Of a stretch of DNA of 64,000 nt, positions 34,095-43,344 are shown piece after piece. The notes beneath the pieces are model-generated. The model ran no database searches. It saw only the letters and a list, made by a program, of their open reading frames with translations, and was not told the DNA's origin. The stretch covers positions 11,931 to 75,930 of the forward strand of contig NZ_MTKN01000007.1 in NCBI RefSeq assembly GCF_001975825.1, given 5' to 3'. Position numbers and translations under genes: made by a program. The stretch is from [Flexibacter] sp. ATCC 35208. Lineage in GTDB: Bacteria; Bacteroidota; Bacteroidia; Chitinophagales; Chitinophagaceae. Position 1 is the stretch's first letter. Each line of letters starts with the position of its first letter.

Positions 34095-34128
34095 AAAAAG
34101 GCCCTCCCCAAAAAGGAGGGCCTTTTTT
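34095..34128 (+). terminator. Strong rho-independent terminator
   Basis: AAAAAGGCCCTCC (34095-34107), loop CCAAAAA, GGAGGGCCTTTTT (34115-34127) with further T. It lies 30 bp after the barrel gene and 22 bp before the next start. It separates the yceI-barrel unit from the gene at 34150. Confidence 0.9.
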
Positions 34129-34149
34129 ACTTCCTTCTTCCTTTTAACA

Positions 34150-34743
34150 ATGCGCACACTTACCTTCATACTGACAATTTTCTGCCTCCTGGCTTTCAAA
34201 GTGCCAGCCCCCCGGGGTGTAAAATGGGTAGTACTCAACAACATCCTCGTTCGGGTAAGCGGCAGTACCAACGTGAACAAATTCAGTTGCGAAATCAAAA
34301 ACTATCCAAACCGGGATACCCTCATTTGCTACCAGAGCAACGGTTCCGAAGTAGTACGCCTCAGTGGTAAACTGGAAATGGCCGTATTTGACTTCGACTG
34401 CCTGGACAAGATGATGACCCACGACCTGCGGGAAACCCTCAAAGCCCGTCAACACCCAGCCCTTCGCATCGCCCTCTTATCCCTTCAGAAATACCCTGCC
34501 CTCAATGGCAACTCCGAACAATTGTGCGGGAACGTTGCGATCGAACTGGCCGGGGTGACTAAAGAAATGCACCTTTACCTGACCACTAATACCGACGATC
34601 AGAAAATGGTCCATATGACCGGTTCCAAAAATATCCACTTCTCCGACTTCGGCCTGGTACCCCCCCGGAAGTTTGGCGGCATGATCCGCGCCAAAGACGA
34701 CCTGGTGGTGACCTTCCAATTCAACTTTAAAGTAATCGATTGA
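34150..34743 (+). CDS. Divergent YceI-like protein
   Basis: Exported protein of 197 aa; signal peptide MRTLTFILTIFCLLAFKVPA. It keeps the YceI pattern in a diverged form: ILVRVSGSTNVNKFSCEIKN near the start, LRETLKARQHPALRIALLSL in the middle, VAIELAGVTKEMHLYL, and the closing HFSDFGLVPPRKFGGMIRAKDDLVVTFQFN. Three cysteines (in FSCEI, LICYQ, FDCLD) and one in LCGNV could form disulfides. It is separated from the barrel gene by a terminator, so it has its own promoter or depends on read-through. It may work with the barrel and the first YceI, but this rests on neighbourhood only. Confidence 0.8.
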   Translation: MRTLTFILTIFCLLAFKVPAPRGVKWVVLNNILVRVSGSTNVNKFSCEIKNYPNRDTLICYQSNGSEVVRLSGKLEMAVFDFDCLDKMMTHDLRETLKARQHPALRIALLSLQKYPALNGNSEQLCGNVAIELAGVTKEMHLYLTTNTDDQKMVHMTGSKNIHFSDFGLVPPRKFGGMIRAKDDLVVTFQFNFKVID

Positions 34744-34906
34744 TAATCAATACAAGGTTATCAAAACAGCCCCTTAAATTTTCTTTTTAGTTAACATTTT
34801 GACCCCTAATTGAAAACATTCGCCTACCCTCTGTCTGGCAGCAGTAGGCTACATTTGTCCGCACTCGAACATCGACCAACAACGAGTAAAGACAAATTCC
34901 ACAGAT
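34744..34906. other. Intergenic region before the GH31-SusCD locus
   Basis: The 163-bp gap contains a -7-like TACATTTG at 34850-34857 and is otherwise featureless to my eye. No terminator was seen for the gene ending at 34743. Confidence 0.4.
34850..34857 (+). promoter_or_regulatory. -7 element without a -33 partner
   Basis: TACATTTG matches the Bacteroidota -7 consensus and would place a start site near 34863, giving a leader of about 44 nt for the GH31 gene. No TTG occurs 19-21 bases upstream, which would fit an activator-dependent promoter such as one driven by an HTCS (inference). Confidence 0.35.
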
Positions 34907-37741
34907 ATGAAGAAAATCCGATTCCTACCGATTGTGATTGTTTCCTGTTGCTTTCAATTTTGTCACACTGACCGTGTTGAAAAATTGAAAGATGGCTTAC
35001 TGATCAGAACAGAAGGCGATGTAAAACAGGTAAGACTACAAGTGATCAATGACAAAATTATCAGGGTATCCGCCTCTCCTGAAGACAAAATTTCTACTAC
35101 CCCCAGCCTGATATCGGTAGTAGGTAATAACCAGGATGTAAAATGGACATCCACAACAGAAGGAAATGTAGCTACATTGAAAACCAATGCCTTAACAGCT
35201 ACCGTAGACATTACTACCGGTGAAGTGCAATTTAAAGACGCCCAGGGTAACACCATCATAAACGAAGGAGGGAAAGCTTTTACGCCTGTAACTATAGACG
35301 GTAAAAAGCTTTTCCGACTTCAACAACTCTTTGATTCTCCGGCTGATGAAGCTTTTTATGGACTGGGCCAGCCACAGACAGGTCTTATGAACTATAAAAA
35401 CCAGGACGTAGACCTTACACAATATAATAGCCAGGTAGCAGTACCTTTTGTTTTGTCCAGCCGCCATTATGGTATTCTGTGGGATAATTATTCCATTACC
35501 CGCTTTGGAGACGACCGCCCATATGAAGAGCTGGCCACACTTGATCTGACCGATAAAAACGGCCAGAAAGGGGCTTTAACGGCTACTTATGGACTGCGCT
35601 ATCAAAAAGACAGCGTATTCCTGCAACGGGGAGAGTCAAAAATTGACTATTCCTTTATCCCCTCCCTCAAAACGATCCCTGCCGGTTACCCAATGGCAAA
35701 AGGCATCGTAACCTGGGAAGGAAAGGTAAGCCCCAAAGAAGCGGGCGATCAGAAATTTTACATTTCGGCTTCCGGTTATATCAGAATTTGGATCGATGGA
35801 GTATTGATGCTAGACAAATGGCGGGAGGGCTGGAACCCTGGTCCTTCCGTCTTTAATAAGACCATGCAGACAGGTGAACAGCATGACCTGAAGGTAGAAT
35901 GGATCCCTGAATCAGATCAGGCCTTTATTTCCCTGAAACACCTCTCTCCCACCCCGGAACGCCTGAAAGATAAAATGGCCTTTACCTCCGAAGCCGGTGA
36001 AAAGATCGATTACTATTTTATATACGGAGAACATCCTGATGAGATCATCAATGGCTACCGCACCATTACAGGCAAAGCCGCCATCCTGCCCAAATGGGCC
36101 ATGGGTTTCTGGCAAAGCCGTGAAAGATACAAGACGCAAAGAGATGTGATCAGCACCGTTCAGGAATTCAGAAAACGACAGATACCGCTGGATAATATTG
36201 TGATGGACTGGTCTTACTGGGAAGAAAATGCCTGGGGAAGCCAGGACTTCGATCCTGCCCGGTTCCCGGATGCGAAGGGAATGATCGACTCCCTCCACGA
36301 CCTGTATCATACCCACTTCATGATTTCAGTATGGCCTAAGTTCTACAAGGATATCCCGAACTACAAACTGATGAATGACAAGGGTTATCTCTACACCAAA
36401 AGTATCAAAGACACCATCCGCGACTGGATCGGCAAAGGCTATGTATCTACCTTCTACGATGCTTTCAATCCGGATGCCAGAAAAGAATTCTGGTCTATCA
36501 TAAATACACACTTATTCAGCAAAGGGGTAGACGCCTGGTGGCTGGATGCGACCGAACCGGATATCTATTCCAACTCAACTATCGAATACCGCAAACAACT
36601 GATGAACCCTACTGCCTTAGGGTCATCCACACAATACTTTAATCCTTTCGCACTCATGAATGCAAAAGGCATCTATGAAGGTCAGAGAGCACAGAAACCT
36701 GATCAGCGTGTGTTTATCCTTACCCGCTCCGCGTTTGCCGGATTACAACGTTATAGTGCTGCAACATGGAGTGGCGACATCGCTGCCCGCTTCGATGAAC
36801 TGGCCAGACAAATTCCGGCTGGTCTGAACTTTTGTATGTCTGGTTTACCCTATTGGACTACGGATATTGGGGGCTTCTATGTAGAGGATAAATATGACAA
36901 GCCTGATCCACAGGGGGATAATTTACAGGAATGGCGGGAACTGAACACCCGCTGGTATCAATACGGGGCCTTTTGTCCATTGTTCCGTGCACACGGACAG
37001 TATCCATACAGGGAAGTGTACAATATTGCACCTGATAACAGCCAGGAATATCAATCAATCGTTTATTACGACCGGCTTCGTTACAGGTTAATGCCTTACA
37101 TCTACTCTCTTGCCGGACAGACTTATCATAACGGCTACACACTGATGCGTGGGCTGATCATGGATTTCGACCAGGATACTTCCGTTCGTCATATAGGAGA
37201 CCAGTTCATGTTTGGTCCTGCCTTCCTGGTTAACCCGGTTTATGCTTACAAAGCCCGCTCCCGTGAGCTGTACCTACCAGCAGGACAGGGTTGGTACAAC
37301 CTGTATGATGGTAAGTATACCGATGGCGGTCAGCACATCACAGCTGCTGCACCACTGAATCGTATTCCACTGTATGTAAAAGCGGGCAGCATTGTACCCT
37401 TTGGTCCGGAGCTGCAATACACCGGCCAGCAACCTGCTGATACCATTACCTTATATGTTTATGGCGGTAGCAATGGCACATTCAGCCTTTATGAGGATGA
37501 AGGGTTGAACTATAACTATGAAAAAGGCATGTTCAGTACTATCGCATTTACCTATAATGATGCCGACAATACGTTGCAGATTGGCAAGCGCGCAGGTGAA
37601 TTCCCTGGCATGCTGCAACAGCGTAGTTTCCGTATTGTAAAGATAGATCCAACACATCCAACAGCATTTGACCTGGCGGCCAACAAAGGTCAGCTGGTAC
37701 AGTATAATGGCAATGAACAAATGATCCATATAAAACTTTAA
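34907..37741 (+). CDS. GH31 alpha-glycosidase with PA14 insert (alpha-xylosidase-like)
   Basis: Exported enzyme of 944 aa; the signal peptide ends in a possible lipobox (IVSC, Cys14), so it may be a lipoprotein. After an N-terminal beta-sandwich (~20-225) a PA14 domain (~230-355: VTWEGKVSPKEAGDQKFYIS, IRIWIDGVLMLDKWREGWNP) is inserted, followed by the catalytic barrel (~385-760) and C-terminal beta domains. Catalytic nucleophile is Asp547 (WWLDATEPD) and acid/base Asp624 (TWSGDIAARFDEL). This layout and length match PA14-bearing GH31 alpha-xylosidases of xyloglucan loci, such as those known from Bacteroides ovatus and Cellvibrio japonicus, but alpha-glucosidase is possible. It heads a plus-strand operon, 96 bp before susC, with no terminator between. 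Confidence 0.9.
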   Translation: MKKIRFLPIVIVSCCFQFCHTDRVEKLKDGLLIRTEGDVKQVRLQVINDKIIRVSASPEDKISTTPSLISVVGNNQDVKWTSTTEGNVATLKTNALTATVDITTGEVQFKDAQGNTIINEGGKAFTPVTIDGKKLFRLQQLFDSPADEAFYGLGQPQTGLMNYKNQDVDLTQYNSQVAVPFVLSSRHYGILWDNYSITRFGDDRPYEELATLDLTDKNGQKGALTATYGLRYQKDSVFLQRGESKIDYSFIPSLKTIPAGYPMAKGIVTWEGKVSPKEAGDQKFYISASGYIRIWIDGVLMLDKWREGWNPGPSVFNKTMQTGEQHDLKVEWIPESDQAFISLKHLSPTPERLKDKMAFTSEAGEKIDYYFIYGEHPDEIINGYRTITGKAAILPKWAMGFWQSRERYKTQRDVISTVQEFRKRQIPLDNIVMDWSYWEENAWGSQDFDPARFPDAKGMIDSLHDLYHTHFMISVWPKFYKDIPNYKLMNDKGYLYTKSIKDTIRDWIGKGYVSTFYDAFNPDARKEFWSIINTHLFSKGVDAWWLDATEPDIYSNSTIEYRKQLMNPTALGSSTQYFNPFALMNAKGIYEGQRAQKPDQRVFILTRSAFAGLQRYSAATWSGDIAARFDELARQIPAGLNFCMSGLPYWTTDIGGFYVEDKYDKPDPQGDNLQEWRELNTRWYQYGAFCPLFRAHGQYPYREVYNIAPDNSQEYQSIVYYDRLRYRLMPYIYSLAGQTYHNGYTLMRGLIMDFDQDTSVRHIGDQFMFGPAFLVNPVYAYKARSRELYLPAGQGWYNLYDGKYTDGGQHITAAAPLNRIPLYVKAGSIVPFGPELQYTGQQPADTITLYVYGGSNGTFSLYEDEGLNYNYEKGMFSTIAFTYNDADNTLQIGKRAGEFPGMLQQRSFRIVKIDPTHPTAFDLAANKGQLVQYNGNEQMIHIKL

Positions 37742-37837
37742 AACCTAAAACCACATCAACATTTAACACGTTGTGAACAACACAAAATTCGTCGACCATC
37801 AATTCTTACATCATCCAGAAACAAACATTCTAACATT

Positions 37838-40800
37838 ATGAAAACTGCTTACAAAATCCACGATTTTGTGGCTGCATCCTGGGGGATCAGGGGCATACTG
37901 CTTATAGCAATGCTGCTGACCGGTACTATGACATTTGCACAGACCAACTCTCACCAGCTCGAAGGAAGAGTATCCACAGCTGGTAAAGATGAACCACTCA
38001 CCGGCGCCAGTGTGCGCGTAAAAGGCACGAACAATGGTGCCATTTCTGATATCAACGGCCGCTTTCACCTGCAGACCAAAGATGGAGATACCCTGGAAAT
38101 CACCCTCATGGGTTTCAACAAACAGGTGATCGCTGTAAAAGGACAAACAACCATCAACATCCAGTTAACCGAAGGCACAAAGACTATTGACGAAGTAGTA
38201 GTGATCGGTTATGGTACGGAGAAGAAAAAACTTGTAACAGGCGCCATCGACCATGTGAATACCAAACAACTGGAAGAAAACCACTCCCTGCGTGTAGACC
38301 AGGCCTTACAGGGTCAGACTGCCGGTGTGCAGATCGCTACCGTATCCGCACAACCCGGAGAATCCATGAAAGTACGCATACGCGGTACAGGTACTGTGGG
38401 TACTGCCGATCCTATTTACATTGTAGATGGTGTGCAGGTTACGGACCTTTCTTACCTGAACCCTTCTGACATTGCCAGTGTGGACGTTCTGAAAGATGCC
38501 GCTTCCTCTGCTATCTATGGTTCCCGTGGTGCGAACGGGGTGGTATTGATCACGACTGCAAAAGGTAAAAACACACCTACTAAATTGGCATACGATGCTT
38601 ATTATGGTGTGCAGAACCCTTCTCACAAAATGGCGTTGCTGAATGCACACGACTATGGTGTGATCATGAATGAAACTGCGATCAACTCCGGCAACAATGC
38701 GTACTTCACCACCGAACAACTGAAAGCACTGGGCAAAGGTACCGACTGGCAGGAAGCGATGTACAACAAGAAGGCGCCGATGATGAACCATAGTATCTCC
38801 ATGTCTGGAGGTAATGACCGCTCTGTATACTCTGCTTCCCTGTCTTATACCAAACAGGATGGTATCATTGGCTTCAAAGGACAATCCAAATATGAGCGTA
38901 TCAACTTCCGCGTCAACTCTGAACATAAAGCCTACAAGGACCTGATCGTATTTGGTGAAAACCTCACTTACTCCCGCTCTGCAAAAAGTGGTGTAGGTGT
39001 GAGTGGTATTTATGACAATACGATGCACGGCGTACTGAATGTAAGTCCGCTCTTCGATGTGTATGACTCTACCGGGGCTTTCGGTAAGTCTACCTGGAAC
39101 GTGGGCGAAGCCAACCCCGTAGCTGCCATGTACTATAAATACCAGAACAAGAATACCTACGACAACTTCATTGGTAATACTTACCTGCAGGCCACACCGA
39201 TCAAGGGACTGAATATCCGTTCTGACTTCGGTATTAACCTGCAGTATGAAAATACCAATAGCTATAAACCCACTTACGACCTGTCTACCACTGAATATAA
39301 TATTCACTCACAGGCCAACCAGGGTATGTCTCGTACTGCTATCTGGAACTGGGATAACACCATCAACTATGTGCGCCAGTTTGGCAAGCACAACATCAAT
39401 GCACTGGTGGGTTTGAACTCCATGGAAAATACCACCTTTTATATCAATGGCTACAAACAGGACCTGACTAAATCAGGTCTGGACAATGCCATCATCAACA
39501 ATGGTACGACAGACAGTACACAAAAGGTATATGGTTCCAAAGGTTCTTCTGCACTGCTTTCCTACTTTGGCCGTTTTGGCTATAACTATGCGGAAAAGTA
39601 TATGTTCACTGCCGTATTCCGTATAGATGGTTCTACTGCATTTGGTGCAAACAACCGGTACGGTCGCTTCCCTTCCTTCTCTGCGGGCTGGGTACCTACC
39701 AACGAACCATGGCTGAAAAAATACTGGCTGGACTTCCTGAAGATCCGTGCCGGCTGGGGCCAAAACGGCAACCTGCCATCTGCTCAATACCAATACCTGT
39801 CCACCCTATCTACCCAATACCTGGGTTACTACTTCGGTAGTGGTGATGTAGCTTATGTAGGTGCGGCACCGATTAAAACTGCCAATCCTGATCTGAAATG
39901 GGAAACTTCCGAACAGACCAACTTTGGTATCGATGCGGTGCTCTTCAATGATTTCACGCTGACCATCGACCTGTATAATAAACTGACAAAAGACTGGCTG
40001 GTAAGTGTGAACACGCCTGCTATATCCGGTGCCACCACTGCACTCGTAAATGGTGGTGACGTGCGCAACAGAGGTATTGAAGTAGCTCTGGGATGGGATC
40101 ACAAATTCAATGAGTTTTCTATAGGACTGAATGGTAACCTGACCGTGAACCGTAATAAGGTGACAGACATTCCTAACAAGGAAAAGATCATCAATGGTTC
40201 TACTGCCGTCACCTATGCCAGTATGCCAGAGTTCTACCGTGCACAGAAAGGTTTCCCAATGGGTTACTTCTATGGTTACAAAACGGATGGTCTCTTCCAG
40301 AATACAAGCGAAGTCGCTGCTTACAAAGGTAAAGACGGTTCTCCTATCCAGCCGAATGCACAACCCGGCGATGTACGCTTCAAAGACCTGAATGGCGATG
40401 GCGTGATCGATGCGAACGATGAAACCATGATCGGCAATCCATTCCCTAAGTTTACTTATGGTTTCAATGTGAACCTGGGTTACAAGGGTTTTGATTTTAC
40501 TGTTGCGATCTATGGCTCACAGGGCAGCAATATCTGGGATGGTACACACGACTTCTCCAGCCCGCTCAATAACTATTCTGCTGAGATCCTGGGTCGCTGG
40601 ACAGGCGAAGGTACCTCTAACAAAATACCTCGTGTTACAGATGGTGCTGAGTTGAACCAAAACTGGATCCGCTCTTCTGACCTGTATATTAAAAACGGTT
40701 CCTTCCTGCGCATAAAGAGTGTGAACCTGGGTTATGACTTCAAGAAGTTATTCCCGCAAATACCTATTCAACAATTAAGATTATACGTTTCCGGCACCAA

Positions 40801-40936
40801 CCTGTTTACGTTCACAAAGTATAAAGGTATAGACCCTGAAATTGGTTATGGCTCTTCTTCCTGGGCTTCCGGTATTGACGTAGGTACCTATCCACAGCCT
40901 AAGACACTGTTACTGGGCCTGAACGTAAAATTCTAA
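37838..40936 (+). CDS. SusC/RagA TonB-linked transporter (GH31 plus-strand locus)
   Basis: TonB-dependent transporter of 1032 aa. The hydrophobic export segment is preceded by a charged stretch of about 18 residues (MKTAYKIHDFVAASWGIRG...), ending in TMTFAQ. Then come the carboxypeptidase-like regulatory domain (~45-125), the signature DEVVVIGYGTEKKKLVTGAI, the plug (VDVLKDAASSAIYGSRGANG) and the barrel ending in NVKF. It should import an oligosaccharide bound by the SusD that starts 10 bp after it. It follows the GH31 gene and so probably handles products bearing the alpha-linked side sugar that GH31 removes. Confidence 0.95.
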   Translation: MKTAYKIHDFVAASWGIRGILLIAMLLTGTMTFAQTNSHQLEGRVSTAGKDEPLTGASVRVKGTNNGAISDINGRFHLQTKDGDTLEITLMGFNKQVIAVKGQTTINIQLTEGTKTIDEVVVIGYGTEKKKLVTGAIDHVNTKQLEENHSLRVDQALQGQTAGVQIATVSAQPGESMKVRIRGTGTVGTADPIYIVDGVQVTDLSYLNPSDIASVDVLKDAASSAIYGSRGANGVVLITTAKGKNTPTKLAYDAYYGVQNPSHKMALLNAHDYGVIMNETAINSGNNAYFTTEQLKALGKGTDWQEAMYNKKAPMMNHSISMSGGNDRSVYSASLSYTKQDGIIGFKGQSKYERINFRVNSEHKAYKDLIVFGENLTYSRSAKSGVGVSGIYDNTMHGVLNVSPLFDVYDSTGAFGKSTWNVGEANPVAAMYYKYQNKNTYDNFIGNTYLQATPIKGLNIRSDFGINLQYENTNSYKPTYDLSTTEYNIHSQANQGMSRTAIWNWDNTINYVRQFGKHNINALVGLNSMENTTFYINGYKQDLTKSGLDNAIINNGTTDSTQKVYGSKGSSALLSYFGRFGYNYAEKYMFTAVFRIDGSTAFGANNRYGRFPSFSAGWVPTNEPWLKKYWLDFLKIRAGWGQNGNLPSAQYQYLSTLSTQYLGYYFGSGDVAYVGAAPIKTANPDLKWETSEQTNFGIDAVLFNDFTLTIDLYNKLTKDWLVSVNTPAISGATTALVNGGDVRNRGIEVALGWDHKFNEFSIGLNGNLTVNRNKVTDIPNKEKIINGSTAVTYASMPEFYRAQKGFPMGYFYGYKTDGLFQNTSEVAAYKGKDGSPIQPNAQPGDVRFKDLNGDGVIDANDETMIGNPFPKFTYGFNVNLGYKGFDFTVAIYGSQGSNIWDGTHDFSSPLNNYSAEILGRWTGEGTSNKIPRVTDGAELNQNWIRSSDLYIKNGSFLRIKSVNLGYDFKKLFPQIPIQQLRLYVSGTNLFTFTKYKGIDPEIGYGSSSWASGIDVGTYPQPKTLLLGLNVKF

Positions 40937-40946
40937 AACATTCCAC

Positions 40947-42506
40947 ATGAAAAAAATATTCTTAGCAGCTATAGCAATCGCGTTCTTTGCCGCTTGTAGC
41001 AAGAGCTTCCTGGAACGCTCCCCTGTTGATGAACAGACGGAAGAATCTTTCTATAAAACGCCGGAACAGGCATTGCAGGCACTGGTATCCGTATACAATC
41101 AACTGGAAATCGGTGACTATGATAATATCCACCTCGTATCTGAAATAGCCAGCGACGACTGTTTTGGCGGCGGTGGTACCTCTGACCTGGTATGGAAACA
41201 ATGGGACCGCTTCGAAGCGTCTTCCAATATGAACCTGAGCCTCTGGGAGAAATATTATACAGGTATTTACAGGGCCAATATCCTCCTGTCAAAAATAGAT
41301 GGTGTAAGCTGGGGTAGCGATACCACACTGAAAGTACAGTATACTGCCGAAGCCCGTTTTCTGAGAGCGTACTTCTATTTTGACCTGGTAAGGTTGTTTG
41401 GAAACATCCCTATGACAACCACTCCGCTCACGCCCAGTGAACTGGGTCTGCCACAATCTGATCCTGCTGTAGTCTATGCGCAGATCGCAGAAGACCTGAA
41501 GTATGCAGCTGATCATCTGGCAGCTACCCCTTATGCCAGCATCTCTTCTTCCGATTATGGCAGGGTGACCAAATGGGCGGCTGAGTCCCTGATAGGCCGT
41601 GTATTTTTATACTACACCGGCTATTATAGTCAGACAGACCTGGCAGGTGTGATTACAAAAGCAGAAGCCATTACTTACCTTGACAACGTGATCAACACCG
41701 GCGGGTTCGGATTGGTAGATAACTTTGCGAACCTCTGGCAGTCAGCACTCACCAACTTTGTAGGAGAAGACAATAAAGAAACCGTATGGTCTATTAAATT
41801 CACATACAAAGGGCTGGGCAATTGGGATCAGCACAATGGTAACCGTATGCAGGTAGACATCGCTATTCGTAATCAGGTACTGGATCCTTATTACAAAGGA
41901 TGGGGTGCCGGTACAGTGAGCACAAGTCTCTGGAATGCGTATGACAATAATGATACCCGCCGTGGTGGTTCTATCGTATCTATTGAAAATGAAAACCTCA
42001 CGGCTTACTCAAAGGGCGATCAGGCACAATACACCGGTTACTTCTGGAAGAAATATACACCAATGAATGAAGGCAATGCCGTGGATATGGGTGGTGATTT
42101 CCAGATTGACAACTACTATGATGATGTAGTGATCCGCTATGCCGATGTATTGCTGATGGCAGCAGAGCTAAACCTCGAAAGCAACCTGTCTAAAGCACAG
42201 GATTACTATAACCAGGTACGCGACAGGGCCTTCTTAAGTACCAGCTATCGCAAAACGCTCACTGCCGATGCAACTGGCAAAGCCCTCATCATGAATGAGC
42301 GCAGACTGGAACTGGCACTGGAAGGACAACGCTACTGGGACTTACTGCGTCAGGGTATAGATGTAGCAAAGGCAGCGATTGACAATTCAGGTACTACATC
42401 TGATTTTACGGTGAGCTTCCCTTCTGCCACAAAAGGCCTGTTCAAAATTCCGGAGCAGGAGATCAGTTTGTCTAATGGCGTGTATCAGCAAAACGCTGGT
42501 TGGTGA
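40947..42506 (+). CDS. SusD/RagB-family lipoprotein (GH31 plus-strand locus)
   Basis: Surface lipoprotein of 519 aa with lipobox FAAC (Cys17) and mature start CSKSFLERSPVDEQTEESF. RagB/SusD features include YTAEARFLRAYFYFDLVRLFGNIPM, VIRYADVLLMAAELNLES and the C-terminal NERRLELALEGQRYWDLLRQG, a helix characteristic of the family. It is partner to the susC 10 bp upstream and is followed 27 bp later by a further lipoprotein, the usual position of a SusE/F-like surface glycan-binding protein. Confidence 0.95.
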   Translation: MKKIFLAAIAIAFFAACSKSFLERSPVDEQTEESFYKTPEQALQALVSVYNQLEIGDYDNIHLVSEIASDDCFGGGGTSDLVWKQWDRFEASSNMNLSLWEKYYTGIYRANILLSKIDGVSWGSDTTLKVQYTAEARFLRAYFYFDLVRLFGNIPMTTTPLTPSELGLPQSDPAVVYAQIAEDLKYAADHLAATPYASISSSDYGRVTKWAAESLIGRVFLYYTGYYSQTDLAGVITKAEAITYLDNVINTGGFGLVDNFANLWQSALTNFVGEDNKETVWSIKFTYKGLGNWDQHNGNRMQVDIAIRNQVLDPYYKGWGAGTVSTSLWNAYDNNDTRRGGSIVSIENENLTAYSKGDQAQYTGYFWKKYTPMNEGNAVDMGGDFQIDNYYDDVVIRYADVLLMAAELNLESNLSKAQDYYNQVRDRAFLSTSYRKTLTADATGKALIMNERRLELALEGQRYWDLLRQGIDVAKAAIDNSGTTSDFTVSFPSATKGLFKIPEQEISLSNGVYQQNAGW

Positions 42507-42533
42507 TTTTATAATTCCACAAAACTGTTAAAA

Positions 42534-43298
42534 ATGAAAAACTATATTATACTGTCACTCCTGGTACTGGCTTGTGCTTTTACTGCCTGTACCAAAGAAG
42601 ATGAGGAGAGCATGGGGTCTCCGACCATAGCACAGTCAGGCCTGAAATATTCTATTACACAGAAAGACGGGCACGATAATATTATCTATCTGAGTAGTGA
42701 AACCAGTGGCGGGTATATTCCTTTCTGGCAATATACCGGTGGGTTCTCCAGGAAAATGCAGGATACCATCAATTTACCTTTTGCAGGTGATTATTGGATC
42801 AAGTATACTATCTATACCCATGGCGGCCCTGTAGGCGATTCTACAAAGATCACCGTATCAGAGAACGACCCGGAATATTTCAGTAGTGCATTGTGGAACC
42901 TGCTGGCGAATGGTGCAGAAGGTAAGACATGGGTATGGGCGGTAGATGTACCGACTTTGTATTGCTATGGGAATGGCCCGGGCGATGCGACTACACCAGC
43001 ATGGTGGACGAATGGAGAGAGTTACCTCGTGTCACAGGGCGTAGCTGCTGATGAAATGACTTTTGACCTGGATGGTGCGAAGAACTTTACTTTTAATCAT
43101 AATGGCACGAAAACCAAGGCCATCTTTGATCTGGATACCACGGCGCAAACAGTAAAGATAACGGGTAGTGATATTAGTTTGGGTGCGAAAACGACGTATA
43201 CGATTGTGAAGCTGAATGAGAATGAACTGACGCTGGTGCAACAGGGAGATGGATGGAGAAATATCTGGTTATTCAAAAGAAAAGGATATAATTATTAA
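42534..43298 (+). CDS. Putative surface glycan-binding lipoprotein
   Basis: Lipoprotein of 254 aa; lipobox FTAC with Cys19, then an acidic stretch TKEDEESMGS as often seen in surface-exported Bacteroidota lipoproteins. Residues ~30-110 look like an Ig/PKD-type beta domain (KYSITQKDGHDNIIYLSSE, YWIKYTIYTHGG). Residues ~115-254 contain Trp/Tyr-rich segments (GKTWVWAVDVPTLYCYGNGP, PAWWTNGESYL) and a lipocalin-like ending (AIFDLDTTAQTVKITGSD, YTIVKLNENELTLVQQGDGW). The position after SusD and the aromatic content suggest glycan binding, in the role of SusE/F; I do not recognise a named family. It is the last gene before the shared terminator. Confidence 0.7.
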   Translation: MKNYIILSLLVLACAFTACTKEDEESMGSPTIAQSGLKYSITQKDGHDNIIYLSSETSGGYIPFWQYTGGFSRKMQDTINLPFAGDYWIKYTIYTHGGPVGDSTKITVSENDPEYFSSALWNLLANGAEGKTWVWAVDVPTLYCYGNGPGDATTPAWWTNGESYLVSQGVAADEMTFDLDGAKNFTFNHNGTKTKAIFDLDTTAQTVKITGSDISLGAKTTYTIVKLNENELTLVQQGDGWRNIWLFKRKGYNY

Positions 43299-43309
43299 GG
43301 GTGATATAC

Positions 43310-43336
43310 AGGGGCTGGTTATTTAACCAGCCCCTT
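43310..43336. terminator. Shared terminator between convergent SusCD loci
   Basis: GGGGCTGGTT (43311-43320), loop ATTT, AACCAGCCCC (43325-43334), with one more A-T pair outside and TTATTTG following. It lies 11 bp after the plus-strand lipoprotein gene and 8 bp after the minus-strand susD stop, so it can serve both operons. Confidence 0.75.
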
Positions 43337-43344
43337 ATTTGTGT

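Noticed and set aside
37771..37790. GTTGT-GA-ACAAC inverted pair before the plus-strand susC
   Set aside because: Only 5 bp per arm; such short pairs are expected by chance in this much sequence.
38306..39307. 333-codon frame antisense to the plus-strand SusC
   Set aside because: Shadow frame opposite a clear TonB-dependent transporter.
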